Source: Prevotella sp. (lineage in GTDB: Bacteria; Bacillota; Clostridia; Oscillospirales; Ruminococcaceae). From it: DNA of 64,000 nt. This document shows, one piece after another, positions 7,247 through 14,549 of the stretch. The notes beneath the pieces are model-generated. The model did no database searches. It was not told where the DNA came from and saw only the letters and a list, made by a program, of their open reading frames with translations. Each line of letters opens with the position of its first letter. The first letter of the stretch is position 1. Both the position numbers and the translations under genes were made by a program. The stretch lies in NCBI GenBank assembly GCA_023663025.1, contig JAMPIC010000006.1, positions 1 through 64,000 of the forward strand, written 5' to 3'.

Positions 7247-7480
7247 ATGGAAGAATTACTGAGAAGTATCGTGTACGGTCTTGTCGACGACAGGGACTCG
7301 GTAAAAATTGACATAGACGAGCCCGGCGCGGACGGCGTTGCGGTTTACCATCTGCACGTCGCTTCCGCCGATATGGGTCGCGTCATCGGCAAACAGGGCA
7401 GGATCGCCAAGGCGATACGAACGGTCATGCGCGCGGGCGCGGGCAGAGCCAATCAGAAAATTATGGTTGAGATCGACTGA
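7247..7480 (+). CDS. khpA: KH-domain RNA-binding protein KhpA (YlqC)
   Basis: 77 aa, a single KH domain with the GxxG loop in the context IGKQGRIAKAIR. KhpA, often with KhpB, binds RNA and affects cell division and cell-size control in Firmicutes. ATG 7247 follows GGGAGT; an upstream in-frame extension to 7190 has no family match. It stands in the conserved rpsP-khpA-rimM-trmD order, separated from rpsP by the palindromic element. Confidence 0.93.
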   Translation: MEELLRSIVYGLVDDRDSVKIDIDEPGADGVAVYHLHVASADMGRVIGKQGRIAKAIRTVMRAGAGRANQKIMVEID

Positions 7481-7582
7481 CCGTCGCTGCCGTGTTCTGT
7501 AACCGGAAATAAATATTACGCGGGGAAATGATTTCGGACAGCTTGCCGGGATATTTCCCCTTTTGCATATAAGGAGCGTATA

Positions 7583-8089
7583 ATGAAACAATATCTTGAA
7601 ATAGGCAAAATAGTCGCCGTTCAGGGACTGAAAGGCGAGGTGCGGGTAGAGCCTTGGTGCGATTCGGGAGAGTTCCTCTGCGAGTTCGACACGCTTTTCT
7701 TCGACAAGGGAAAAACTCCCGTTGAGGTGACCCGCTCCCGCGTGCAGAAAAATATTGTCATAATGAAGATAGCGGGCGTGGATACCCCCGAGCAGGCGCA
7801 GGATATCCGCAACAAGATACTCTATATGGACAGGAACGACGTGGAACTTGACGAGGGCGCGTATTTCGTGCAGGATCTGATAGGTCTCGACGTTATCGAC
7901 AACGACAGCGGCAAGGAGTACGGAAAGCTGTGCGAGGTTTCCTTTACGGGGGCTAACGACGTTTACCATATTAAGGATAAAGACGGTACGGTGCGGCTTA
8001 TCCCCGCCATACCCGACGTGGTGATCGACACGGACATTGCGGGCGGCTTAATGAAAATTCACGTTCTGGAGGGACTTTTCGATGACTGA
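7583..8089 (+). CDS. rimM: 16S rRNA processing protein RimM
   Basis: 168 aa. N-terminal RimM domain (G-K-I-V-x-x-Q-G-L-K-G-E-V at residues 7-20) followed by a PRC-barrel domain (about 95-168). It assists 30S head maturation and binds uS19. ATG 7583 follows AAGGAG. The 3' end overlaps trmD by 8 bases, so the two are probably translationally coupled. Confidence 0.97.
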   Translation: MKQYLEIGKIVAVQGLKGEVRVEPWCDSGEFLCEFDTLFFDKGKTPVEVTRSRVQKNIVIMKIAGVDTPEQAQDIRNKILYMDRNDVELDEGAYFVQDLIGLDVIDNDSGKEYGKLCEVSFTGANDVYHIKDKDGTVRLIPAIPDVVIDTDIAGGLMKIHVLEGLFDD

Positions 8090-8831
8090 GAGAATACGGG
8101 TGCGGGTGAAAAAACGTCCGCTGAGGATAGATATAGCCACGCTTTTTCCCGATATGTGCGAGACCGTCCTGAACGAGAGCATTGTTGGCAGAGCGCGCAG
8201 AGCGGGCAAGATAGAGCTTTTCTGCCACCAGATAAGGGACTATTCAACGGACAGGCACCGCCGGGTGGACGATACTCCCTACGGCGGGGGAATGGGTATG
8301 GTCATGCAGGCGGAACCTATCTACCGCTGCTTCACGGAGGTTACAAAGGATTTTCCGCGCAAGCCTTACGTTATCTATATGTCCCCCAAGGGGACTGTTC
8401 TGACCCAGCAAAAGGCGATGGAACTGTCAAAAATGCGTAATCTTTTTATCGTCTGCGGACACTACGAGGGCGTGGATCAGCGGGTCATAGACAAGATAGT
8501 GGACGAGGAGATATCCATAGGGGACTACGTTCTCACGGGCGGGGAGCTTCCCGCGCTGGTGCTGACGGACGCGGTGGCAAGAATGTGCGGGGGCGTGCTG
8601 TCCTCGGAGGAATGCTTCACGGAGGAGAGCCATTTTTCGGGACTTCTGGAGTACCCTCACTACACCCGTCCCGAGGTGTGGGAGGGGGAAAAAGTTCCGG
8701 CGGTGCTGCTGACGGGACATCACAAAAATATTGCGGAATACCGCCATAACGAAGCCGTTAAAATAACCAAAGAAAGACGTCCCGACATATACAAAAAGTT
8801 CACAGAAAATACCAATATGAACACCGAATGA
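8082..8831 (+). CDS. trmD: tRNA (guanine37-N1)-methyltransferase TrmD
   Basis: 249 aa. SPOUT-class methyltransferase that makes m1G37 in tRNAs to prevent +1 frameshifting. Motifs include DIATLFPDM, the YGGGMGM segment, the trefoil-knot SAM site (CGHYEGVDQRVID; EISIGDYVLTGGELPALVL) and the C-terminal YTRPEVWEG helix. The N terminus is about 15 residues longer than usual (basic RVRVKKRP) before the conserved start. rplS (L19), which commonly follows trmD, is absent. Confidence 0.97.
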   Translation: MTERIRVRVKKRPLRIDIATLFPDMCETVLNESIVGRARRAGKIELFCHQIRDYSTDRHRRVDDTPYGGGMGMVMQAEPIYRCFTEVTKDFPRKPYVIYMSPKGTVLTQQKAMELSKMRNLFIVCGHYEGVDQRVIDKIVDEEISIGDYVLTGGELPALVLTDAVARMCGGVLSSEECFTEESHFSGLLEYPHYTRPEVWEGEKVPAVLLTGHHKNIAEYRHNEAVKITKERRPDIYKKFTENTNMNTE

Positions 8832-9008
8832 ATTATAACTTGTGTAAATGTTAAAAAATTTAGTATATATTTAACATAAAAGGACGTGGAAAATTGTTGA
8901 TAGGTAATAAATTTCGTTATTATTACCAAAAGTTTGAGACAATGATAAACCCAAATTAATTAAAAAGCAGAAATTTTACCCAACAGGCATTTTCGTAACA
9001 TTTTTTCG

Positions 9009-9037
9009 TTGACTAACCGAAAAATGCAGGGTATAAT
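9009..9037 (+). promoter_or_regulatory. Promoter of the HPr gene
   Basis: TTGACT (9009-9014), 17-base spacer, TATAAT (9032-9037). The rest of 8832-9008 is AT-rich with no gene and no recognised RNA. Confidence 0.85.
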
Positions 9038-9097
9038 AATAGCATAGAGAGAACACATATAAACCCGTGCAAAGAAACTAAGTTAGGAGAGAGTATT

Positions 9098-9370
9098 ATG
9101 TTCGTCAAAGATGTAATGGTTCAGAATCAGGTCGGTCTTCACGCGCGCCCCGCTACATTCTTCATTCAGAAAGCGAATGAGTTCAAATCGTCCATTTGGA
9201 TCGAAAAGGAAGAACGCCGCGTAAACGCCAAGTCCCTTCTCGGTATCCTTTCCCTCGGAATCGTAGGCGGCACGCAGATCAGGATCATCGCCGACGGCGC
9301 CGACGAGGAAGCCGCTGTAACAGGTCTTATCGAGCTTGTTGAAAGCGGTTTCGCGGAGGAGACCAGATAA
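9098..9370 (+). CDS. ptsH: Phosphocarrier protein HPr
   Basis: 90 aa. It has both regulatory sites of Gram-positive HPr: the active-site His in GLHARPAT (phosphorylated by EI for the PTS) and the Ser in NAKSLLGILSLG (target of HPr kinase for carbon catabolite control). It is monocistronic, with its own promoter and a strong terminator. ptsI is not adjacent. Because the catalytic His is present it is HPr rather than Crh. Confidence 0.95.
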   Translation: MFVKDVMVQNQVGLHARPATFFIQKANEFKSSIWIEKEERRVNAKSLLGILSLGIVGGTQIRIIADGADEEAAVTGLIELVESGFAEETR

Positions 9371-9406
9371 GTCTTTTTGTATTACAAACCGTAAAGATTA
9401 CGGAGC

Positions 9407-9443
9407 GGAGTACGGCGTATTTTGCCGTACTCCTTTTGTTTTG
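9407..9443 (+). terminator. Terminator of the HPr gene
   Basis: Perfect 10-bp stem (9407-9416 with 9424-9433), 7-base loop, then TTTTGTTTTG. Confidence 0.9.
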
Positions 9444-9495
9444 CGCGGAATTTTTCCCATTATGAATTTTTTTACCGTCAAAATTGCAAAATCAC

Positions 9496-9524
9496 TTGAA
9501 AAAAGCGTCGGAAAATGATATAAT
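9496..9524 (+). promoter_or_regulatory. Promoter of the liv operon
   Basis: TTGAAA (9496-9501), 17-base spacer, TATAAT (9519-9524), 40 bases before livH. Confidence 0.8.
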
Positions 9525-9563
9525 AAAACGACTGTAAAAACAAAAAGAAAGGATCGGTCTCAA

Positions 9564-10439
9564 ATGGAGTTTATAGAACAGCTCATCAACGGACTTAACC
9601 TGGGCAGCATATACGCCCTTATGGCTCTGGGCTACACAATGGTTTACGGCATCGCCAAAATGCTGAACTTCGCCCACGGCGATATTATTATGGTGGGAGC
9701 TTACACCCTTTCGGTAGCTATGGCGACCTTGAAATTTCCTCCCGCGCTGGCGATAATCGTCAGTATGGCTGTCTGTTCGCTGCTTGGCATAGTAGTGGAG
9801 AAAATTGCCTACAAGCCGCTGCGCAACGCTTCGCCGCTGACGGTGCTCATTACCGCGATCGGAGTGAGCTACTTCCTGCAAAGTCTCGCGCTGTTGATTT
9901 TCGGCTCTAATCAGCGCAAGGTGGACTCGGTCATCACAATGAACCCCATAAAGCTGGGCGGTATCGAGCTTACGGGCGAATCTGCGGTGACTATCGGTGT
10001 GACGATTATAATAATGATAGGTCTGACGCTGTTTATCAACAGGACGAAAACGGGCAAGGCTATGCTTGCGGTGTCCGAGGACAAGGGCGCGGCGCAGCTT
10101 ATGGGCGTAAACGTCAACAAGACCATTTCCGTGACCTTCGCTATCGGCTCGGCTCTCGCGGCGGTGGCGGGCGTGCTGTTCACGTCCTCATACGGCTTTG
10201 TTGGACCGTATACAGGCTCTCTCCCCGGCATAAAAGCGTTCGTTGCGGCGGTTCTGGGCGGTATCGGCTCGATACCGGGAGCAATGCTGGGCGGCATACT
10301 TTTGGGCATAATCGAGAGCATTTCAAAGGCGTATATATCCACACAGCTTTCCGACGCGATAGTGTTCGGCGTACTTATAGTGGTGCTGCTTGTCAAACCA
10401 ACGGGACTTCTCGGCAAAAAGCGTATGGAAAAAGTTTGA
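9564..10439 (+). CDS. livH: Branched-chain amino acid ABC transporter permease LivH
   Basis: 291 aa integral membrane permease with about eight TM segments. It opens with MEFIEQLINGLNLGSIYALM, the LivH signature, and has the GKAMLAVSEDKGAAQLMGVN coupling loop that contacts the ATPases. First gene of livHMGF, behind AAAGGA and a consensus promoter. A livJ/livK-type binding protein is not encoded in the operon and must act from elsewhere if the system imports amino acids. Confidence 0.95.
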   Translation: MEFIEQLINGLNLGSIYALMALGYTMVYGIAKMLNFAHGDIIMVGAYTLSVAMATLKFPPALAIIVSMAVCSLLGIVVEKIAYKPLRNASPLTVLITAIGVSYFLQSLALLIFGSNQRKVDSVITMNPIKLGGIELTGESAVTIGVTIIIMIGLTLFINRTKTGKAMLAVSEDKGAAQLMGVNVNKTISVTFAIGSALAAVAGVLFTSSYGFVGPYTGSLPGIKAFVAAVLGGIGSIPGAMLGGILLGIIESISKAYISTQLSDAIVFGVLIVVLLVKPTGLLGKKRMEKV

Positions 10440-10573
10440 TTTGGGAGAAATTTGAAAATCTTCGATTTTCAAATACGAGTTTTGTTTTCCTCGCTGAAGC
10501 TCGGAATTTTGCTAACGCAAAATCACAAAACATCGTGAAAGGAGAGGCGCTCCCTGCGGGAGCGCAATTGGAA
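10440..10573 (+). repeat. Hairpin mosaic between livH and livM
   Basis: Three perfect hairpins: 10452-10472 (TTGAAAATC stem, TTC loop), 10506-10523 (ATTTTGC stem) and 10547-10565 (GCGCTCC stem, CTGCG loop). The last lies between the ribosome binding site AAAGGAG (10538-10544) and the livM start at 10574, leaving 10 unpaired bases if folded. Confidence 0.75.
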
Positions 10574-11554
10574 ATGAAAAAACATCTTAAAACCGTAGTT
10601 TCAATCGGTATCACTCTTGCAATATACATTTTGGTGATAGTTCTCGTGCGCGCGGGCGCGCTTTCGCGGCACTACCAGTCGCTGCTCGTGCCTATCGGCA
10701 TAAACGTTATTCTTGCGGTATCTCTCAACCTTACGGTGGGATTTTTGGGTGAGCTTACCCTCGGTCACGCGGGCTTTATGTCCGTGGGCGCGTACGCGGG
10801 CTGTATGTTTTCGGTATACTGCGACCTGCCGACAGCAATAGAGTTCCCCCTCGCGCTTCTCATCGGCGGCATAACGGCGGCAATTTTCGGCATAATCATC
10901 GGCATACCCGCCCTGCGGCTTAAGGGCGACTACCTCGCTATCGTCACGTTGGCTTTCGGCGAGATAATACGCTCCGTCATAACAAATCTGGACTTTCTCG
11001 GCGGCGCGGGCGGTCTGAAAGGCATTTCCAAATACAAGGATACCTCCACGGGCTTTACCGTAGTTTTTATCGTGCTTGTGCTGACGGTGATAATCATACG
11101 CAACCTTGTTAATTCGCGGCACGGCAGGGCGATATGCTCTATCCGCGACAACGTTATCGCCGCCGAATCCGTGGGCATAAACGTGGTGTTCTACAAGCTG
11201 CTGGCGTTTGTTGCGGCGGCGTTCTTCGCGGGGGCTGCGGGAGTTCTGTACGGTCACAATTTGGGCATACTTAAGCCAAGCACTTTCGATTTCAACAAGT
11301 CCATAGAAATACTGGTTATAGTCGTTCTCGGCGGAATGGGCAGCATTACGGGGTCGATAATTTCGGCGATAGTGATAACCCTGCTGCCCGAAGTGCTGCG
11401 CGGTCTGGAGGATTACCGCCTGCTGATATACGCGGTGGTGCTTATAGCTATGATGCTGCTGAACAACAACCCGAAATTCAACGCGCTGAAAAGCGGCATA
11501 AAAGAAAAAATCACGCCGCGCAAAAAGTCTCAGCCCGAAAAGGAGGCGGAATGA
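10574..11554 (+). CDS. livM: Branched-chain amino acid ABC transporter permease LivM
   Basis: 326 aa permease with about nine TM segments, LivM-type (LTVGFLGELTLGHAGFMSVG at about residues 50-70; RDNVIAAESVGIN coupling loop). ATG 10574 is chosen because it opens a typical basic N terminus and TM1. The frame stays open to 10436, but that part is intergenic hairpin sequence. The Shine-Dalgarno is separated from the ATG by a hairpin. Its stop lies 1 base before livG. Confidence 0.93.
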   Translation: MKKHLKTVVSIGITLAIYILVIVLVRAGALSRHYQSLLVPIGINVILAVSLNLTVGFLGELTLGHAGFMSVGAYAGCMFSVYCDLPTAIEFPLALLIGGITAAIFGIIIGIPALRLKGDYLAIVTLAFGEIIRSVITNLDFLGGAGGLKGISKYKDTSTGFTVVFIVLVLTVIIIRNLVNSRHGRAICSIRDNVIAAESVGINVVFYKLLAFVAAAFFAGAAGVLYGHNLGILKPSTFDFNKSIEILVIVVLGGMGSITGSIISAIVITLLPEVLRGLEDYRLLIYAVVLIAMMLLNNNPKFNALKSGIKEKITPRKKSQPEKEAE

Positions 11555-11555
11555 T

Positions 11556-12314
11556 ATGGCTCTTCTCGAAGTAAAAAATTTAGGCATAACCTTCGGCGGT
11601 CTGAGAGCCGTTGACGATTTCTCCTTTAACGTGGAAAAGGGACAGCTTTACGGGCTTATCGGTCCCAACGGCGCGGGCAAAACCACCGTATTCAATATGC
11701 TGACGGGAGTTTACAAGCCCACCGCGGGGGGATTTACCCTGGACGGCGAAAATCTCACGGGCAGACCGCCTATTGAGATAAACCGCAAGGGCATAGCCCG
11801 CACCTTTCAGAACATACGGCTTTTCAAGGATATGTCCGTTATAGACAACGTTAAAGTTGGTCTGCACAACGGCAAAAAATACAACGTCGCGGAGGGTATA
11901 TTCCGTCTGCCACGGTTTTTCAGAGAGGAAAAGGAGCTTGACGCGAAAGCTGCCGAGCTGCTTGGCGTTTTCGGTCTGGAGGGTGAGCGGGACGTGCTGG
12001 CATCCAATCTGCCATACGGAAAGCAGCGAAAGCTGGAGATAGCCCGCGCTTTGGCGACGAACCCAAAGCTGCTGCTGCTCGACGAGCCTGCGGCGGGAAT
12101 GAACCCAAACGAAACGGCGGAGCTTATGGACACGATACGCTTTGTGCGGGACAAATTCGATATGACTATCCTGCTGATAGAGCACGATATGAAGCTGGTT
12201 TCGGGCATATGCGAGGAGGTTTCCGTTCTCAACTTCGGGCAGGAGCTTGCTCACGGAATAACCACCGAAGTCCTGAACGACCCCAAGGTTATTACCGCAT
12301 ATTTGGGCGAATAG
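11556..12314 (+). CDS. livG: Branched-chain amino acid ABC transporter ATPase LivG
   Basis: 252 aa ABC ATPase. Walker A GPNGAGKTT, Q-loop (FQNIRLF), Walker B LLLLDEPAAGMNP, switch His in LIEHDMKLV. The signature region reads SNLPYGKQRKLEIARAL in place of canonical LSGGQ, as is usual in LivG. It has the LivG-specific long loop and C-terminal extension. Starts 1 base after livM behind GGAGG. Confidence 0.95.
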   Translation: MALLEVKNLGITFGGLRAVDDFSFNVEKGQLYGLIGPNGAGKTTVFNMLTGVYKPTAGGFTLDGENLTGRPPIEINRKGIARTFQNIRLFKDMSVIDNVKVGLHNGKKYNVAEGIFRLPRFFREEKELDAKAAELLGVFGLEGERDVLASNLPYGKQRKLEIARALATNPKLLLLDEPAAGMNPNETAELMDTIRFVRDKFDMTILLIEHDMKLVSGICEEVSVLNFGQELAHGITTEVLNDPKVITAYLGE

Positions 12315-12478
12315 CGGGGCGCCCCCGCGGGCATTCAAAATCCTCCGCAGGCTTCGGATTTTGCGCGGGACGGTTTGCCGCGAAAGGGCAAAAATATTCC
12401 GCGAAATTAGGTTTGTTTGCTATAATCGGTGAATTTTTAACATATGCCGAAATCGTCTTTTGAAAGGAACGAAATGCA
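12315..12478 (+). other. livG-livF spacer with hairpins
   Basis: 164 bases without a gene. A CAAAATCC/GGATTTTG stem near 12335-12362 and a GC stem just after livG resemble the other intergenic hairpins of this window. No promoter is convincing, so livF is probably on the same transcript. Confidence 0.5.
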
Positions 12479-13189
12479 ATGGCAATGCTTGAAATAAAGG
12501 ATTTACAGGTTTCCTACGGTATGATAAACGCCGTCAAGGGAGTTTCCTTCGAGGTGCGGGAGGGCGAGATAATCGCTCTTATCGGCGCGAACGGTGCGGG
12601 GAAAACCACCATACTGCACACGATAACGGGACTTGTCCCCGCCAAAAGCGGGTCGATAACCTTTGACGGTGCGGAGCTGACGAAAACTCCCGCACACAAA
12701 ATAGTTTCAATGGGTATGGCGCACGTTCCCGAGGGCAGACGTATTTTTCAGGAGCTTACAGTGCTGGAAAATCTGAAAATGGGCGCGTATACCCGCAAGG
12801 ACAAAAAGGAAATTTCCGACACGCTGGAAATGGTATACAAGCGTTTCCCGCGTTTGGAGGAGCGGAAAAGTCAGATCGCGGGCACGCTTTCGGGCGGCGA
12901 GCAGCAGATGCTCGCAATGGGCAGAGCGCTGATGTCCCACCCGAAAATTATCCTTATGGACGAACCCTCCATGGGACTTTCTCCGCTGTATGTAAGCGAG
13001 ATATTCGACATCATAAAGGAGGTAAATTCGGGGGGAACGACCGTCCTGCTGGTTGAGCAGAACGCGAAAAAAGCCCTGTCCATAGCCAACAGAGCCTATG
13101 TACTCGAAACGGGAAACATTGCTCTGGAGGGCGACGCAAAGGAGCTTATGAACAACGATTCCGTCAAGAAAGCGTATTTGGGGGAATAA
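12479..13189 (+). CDS. livF: Branched-chain amino acid ABC transporter ATPase LivF
   Basis: 236 aa ABC ATPase, the shorter partner of LivG. Walker A GANGAGKTT, signature LSGGEQQMLAMGRAL, Walker B ILMDEPSMGLSP, switch region LLVEQNAKKAL. Start 12479 lies 10 bases after AAAGGA; a second ATG two codons later is possible. The next gene begins 2 bases after its stop. Confidence 0.95.
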   Translation: MAMLEIKDLQVSYGMINAVKGVSFEVREGEIIALIGANGAGKTTILHTITGLVPAKSGSITFDGAELTKTPAHKIVSMGMAHVPEGRRIFQELTVLENLKMGAYTRKDKKEISDTLEMVYKRFPRLEERKSQIAGTLSGGEQQMLAMGRALMSHPKIILMDEPSMGLSPLYVSEIFDIIKEVNSGGTTVLLVEQNAKKALSIANRAYVLETGNIALEGDAKELMNNDSVKKAYLGE

Positions 13190-13191
13190 CG

Positions 13192-13725
13192 ATGTCTTAC
13201 CAAAATCCTAACGACCCGCTGAATAACACAATGGATACTTTCCCGAAAATATGTGAAATTCTCGACGGTTTCGGCGCGGAATACAGCATACACAAAGATC
13301 CGGAAGATTATCCTTACTTAGGCGAGTACGATGTGTGCATAGGCGTTTCAAATCCGACAGGGGGCGAAACTTTATATATTGCTCTTCAGAACGGTTTTTG
13401 CGGGGAGTTTATACTTGGTTTCGGCAAATGGCATACACACTATTTGGGATATTTGTACGGATATGAAAATATTTCCGGGGATATCCGGAAAATACTCTCG
13501 GGTGAAACTGCGGTAATGTCCGTATCAATTAAAAGCGGTTGGGAAATATTGGAACTCATAAACAAAGGAGACTGTCTTGAGGAGAAATTTAACGGACTAC
13601 ACGGTCAGTATCGTGAAAAGCTTGAGGAGCTTGGAGGAACCGTTAAAACCTTTTGGTGGGATACGTCCAAAAACGCCTGTTTTAATGTTCGGAACGGAGG
13701 AAATGATTTATGGATAATTATGTAA
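13192..13725 (+). CDS. Uncharacterised soluble protein
   Basis: 177 aa, no signal peptide or TM. Rich in aromatic residues and Gly (LGYLYGYENISGDI), with a short Lys/Glu helix near the C terminus. It starts 2 bases after livF and overlaps the next gene by 16 bases, so it belongs to the same transcript. The composition recalls small contact-immunity-like proteins, but I recognise no family and assign no function. Confidence 0.6.
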   Translation: MSYQNPNDPLNNTMDTFPKICEILDGFGAEYSIHKDPEDYPYLGEYDVCIGVSNPTGGETLYIALQNGFCGEFILGFGKWHTHYLGYLYGYENISGDIRKILSGETAVMSVSIKSGWEILELINKGDCLEEKFNGLHGQYREKLEELGGTVKTFWWDTSKNACFNVRNGGNDLWIIM

Positions 13726-14318
13726 TAACCATTGCCCGCGGCTTCGGCAGCGGCGGAAAAACCATAGGAAAAATGCTCAGCGAAAGCCTCGGCATACCCT
13801 ACTACGACAAGGATCTCATCAGGCTCGCCTCCGAGGAGAGCGGCATTAACGAGGCGCTTTTCGGCAAGTCGGACGAAAAGGTTAAGGGCGGCATTTTCGG
13901 CAAGCCCAAAAAGTACAGCGGCGAGCTTGCCAAGCCCGACAGCTCCGAGTTTGTATCCGAGGAAAATCTTTTCGGCTATCAGGCGGAAATAATCAAAAAT
14001 CTCGCTCAAAAGGGGAGCTGCATTATCATAGGCAGGTGCGCGGATTTCGTCCTCAAAGACCGCAGGGACGTTATAAAGGTGTTCATTTGGGCGGATATGC
14101 CGACCTGCATTAAAAACGCCAATATTGTATGCGGTCTCAGCGAGCGCGAAGCCGAGAAGCAGATCGAGCGCACCGACAGGGAGCGTTCGGCGTACTACAA
14201 AGCACACACCGGCAAGGATTGGGACGACGTGCGGAATTACGACCTGTGTCTCAACACAAGCAGTCTCAGCTTTGAAAAGTGCGTGGAGATCATAAAAAAT
14301 TATATTGCCGTTATGTAA
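13710..14318 (+). CDS. Cytidylate-kinase-like P-loop protein
   Basis: 202 aa. Matches the Cytidylate_kin2 type of P-loop NMP kinase-like proteins: ITIARGFGSGGKTIGKMLSE (P-loop), LGIPYYDKDLIRLASEESGI, IIIGRCADFVL, and a lid-like Arg-rich segment (ERTDRERSAYYK). Substrate unknown; it is not the housekeeping Cmk. Start 13710 follows GGAGG and lies inside the preceding gene, so translation is probably coupled. Confidence 0.85.
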   Translation: MDNYVITIARGFGSGGKTIGKMLSESLGIPYYDKDLIRLASEESGINEALFGKSDEKVKGGIFGKPKKYSGELAKPDSSEFVSEENLFGYQAEIIKNLAQKGSCIIIGRCADFVLKDRRDVIKVFIWADMPTCIKNANIVCGLSEREAEKQIERTDRERSAYYKAHTGKDWDDVRNYDLCLNTSSLSFEKCVEIIKNYIAVM

Positions 14319-14417
14319 ACTGCGAGCGGCAATATCAAGATATTCTGCGTCTGCGGAACAGAGCCGTTTTCCGGAAGAAACCGCCGCCGCGGAACGTCGG
14401 GGAAAGAAGGTGCAAAA

Positions 14418-14456
14418 ATGATACTCTGCATTGCCTGTGCTCTATGCAAGGTCTGA
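14418..14456 (+). CDS. Putative 12-residue regulatory leader peptide
   Basis: ATG at 14418 behind AGAAGGTG reads MILCIACALCKV and stops with TGA. It lies 93 bases upstream of the MFS gene. Codons 8-12 overlap the 5' arm of a 9-bp stem (14440-14448 with 14467-14475). The segment GCAAGGTC within codons 10-12 nearly duplicates the MFS ribosome binding site and can pair with the same complement (14506-14513). This is the layout of translational attenuators controlled by ribosome stalling. It is too short for gene-finders and its translation is inferred. Confidence 0.65.
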   Translation: MILCIACALCKV

Positions 14457-14545
14457 ACGGACGGACTGCATAGAGGACTGATTCGTCCGCAAGCCCAAAC
14501 GGGCTGACCTTGCTTTCGATCCAAAAAATCATAAAGGAGCAAGGT
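14440..14545 (+). promoter_or_regulatory. Putative translational attenuator of the MFS gene
   Basis: Mutually exclusive helices can be drawn. 14440-14448 pairs with 14467-14475 (9 bp). 14507-14514 pairs with 14538-14545 (8 bp), which sequesters the MFS Shine-Dalgarno. 14446-14453 pairs with 14506-14513 (8 bp), or 14489-14496 folds with 14501-14513, either of which would free the Shine-Dalgarno. No terminator-type U run is present, so control would be translational. Confidence 0.6.
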
Positions 14546-14549
14546 AATT

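Noticed and set aside
14319..14549. Metabolite riboswitch ahead of the MFS gene
   Set aside because: No recognised aptamer consensus; the short frame and Shine-Dalgarno-sequestering helix explain the region better.
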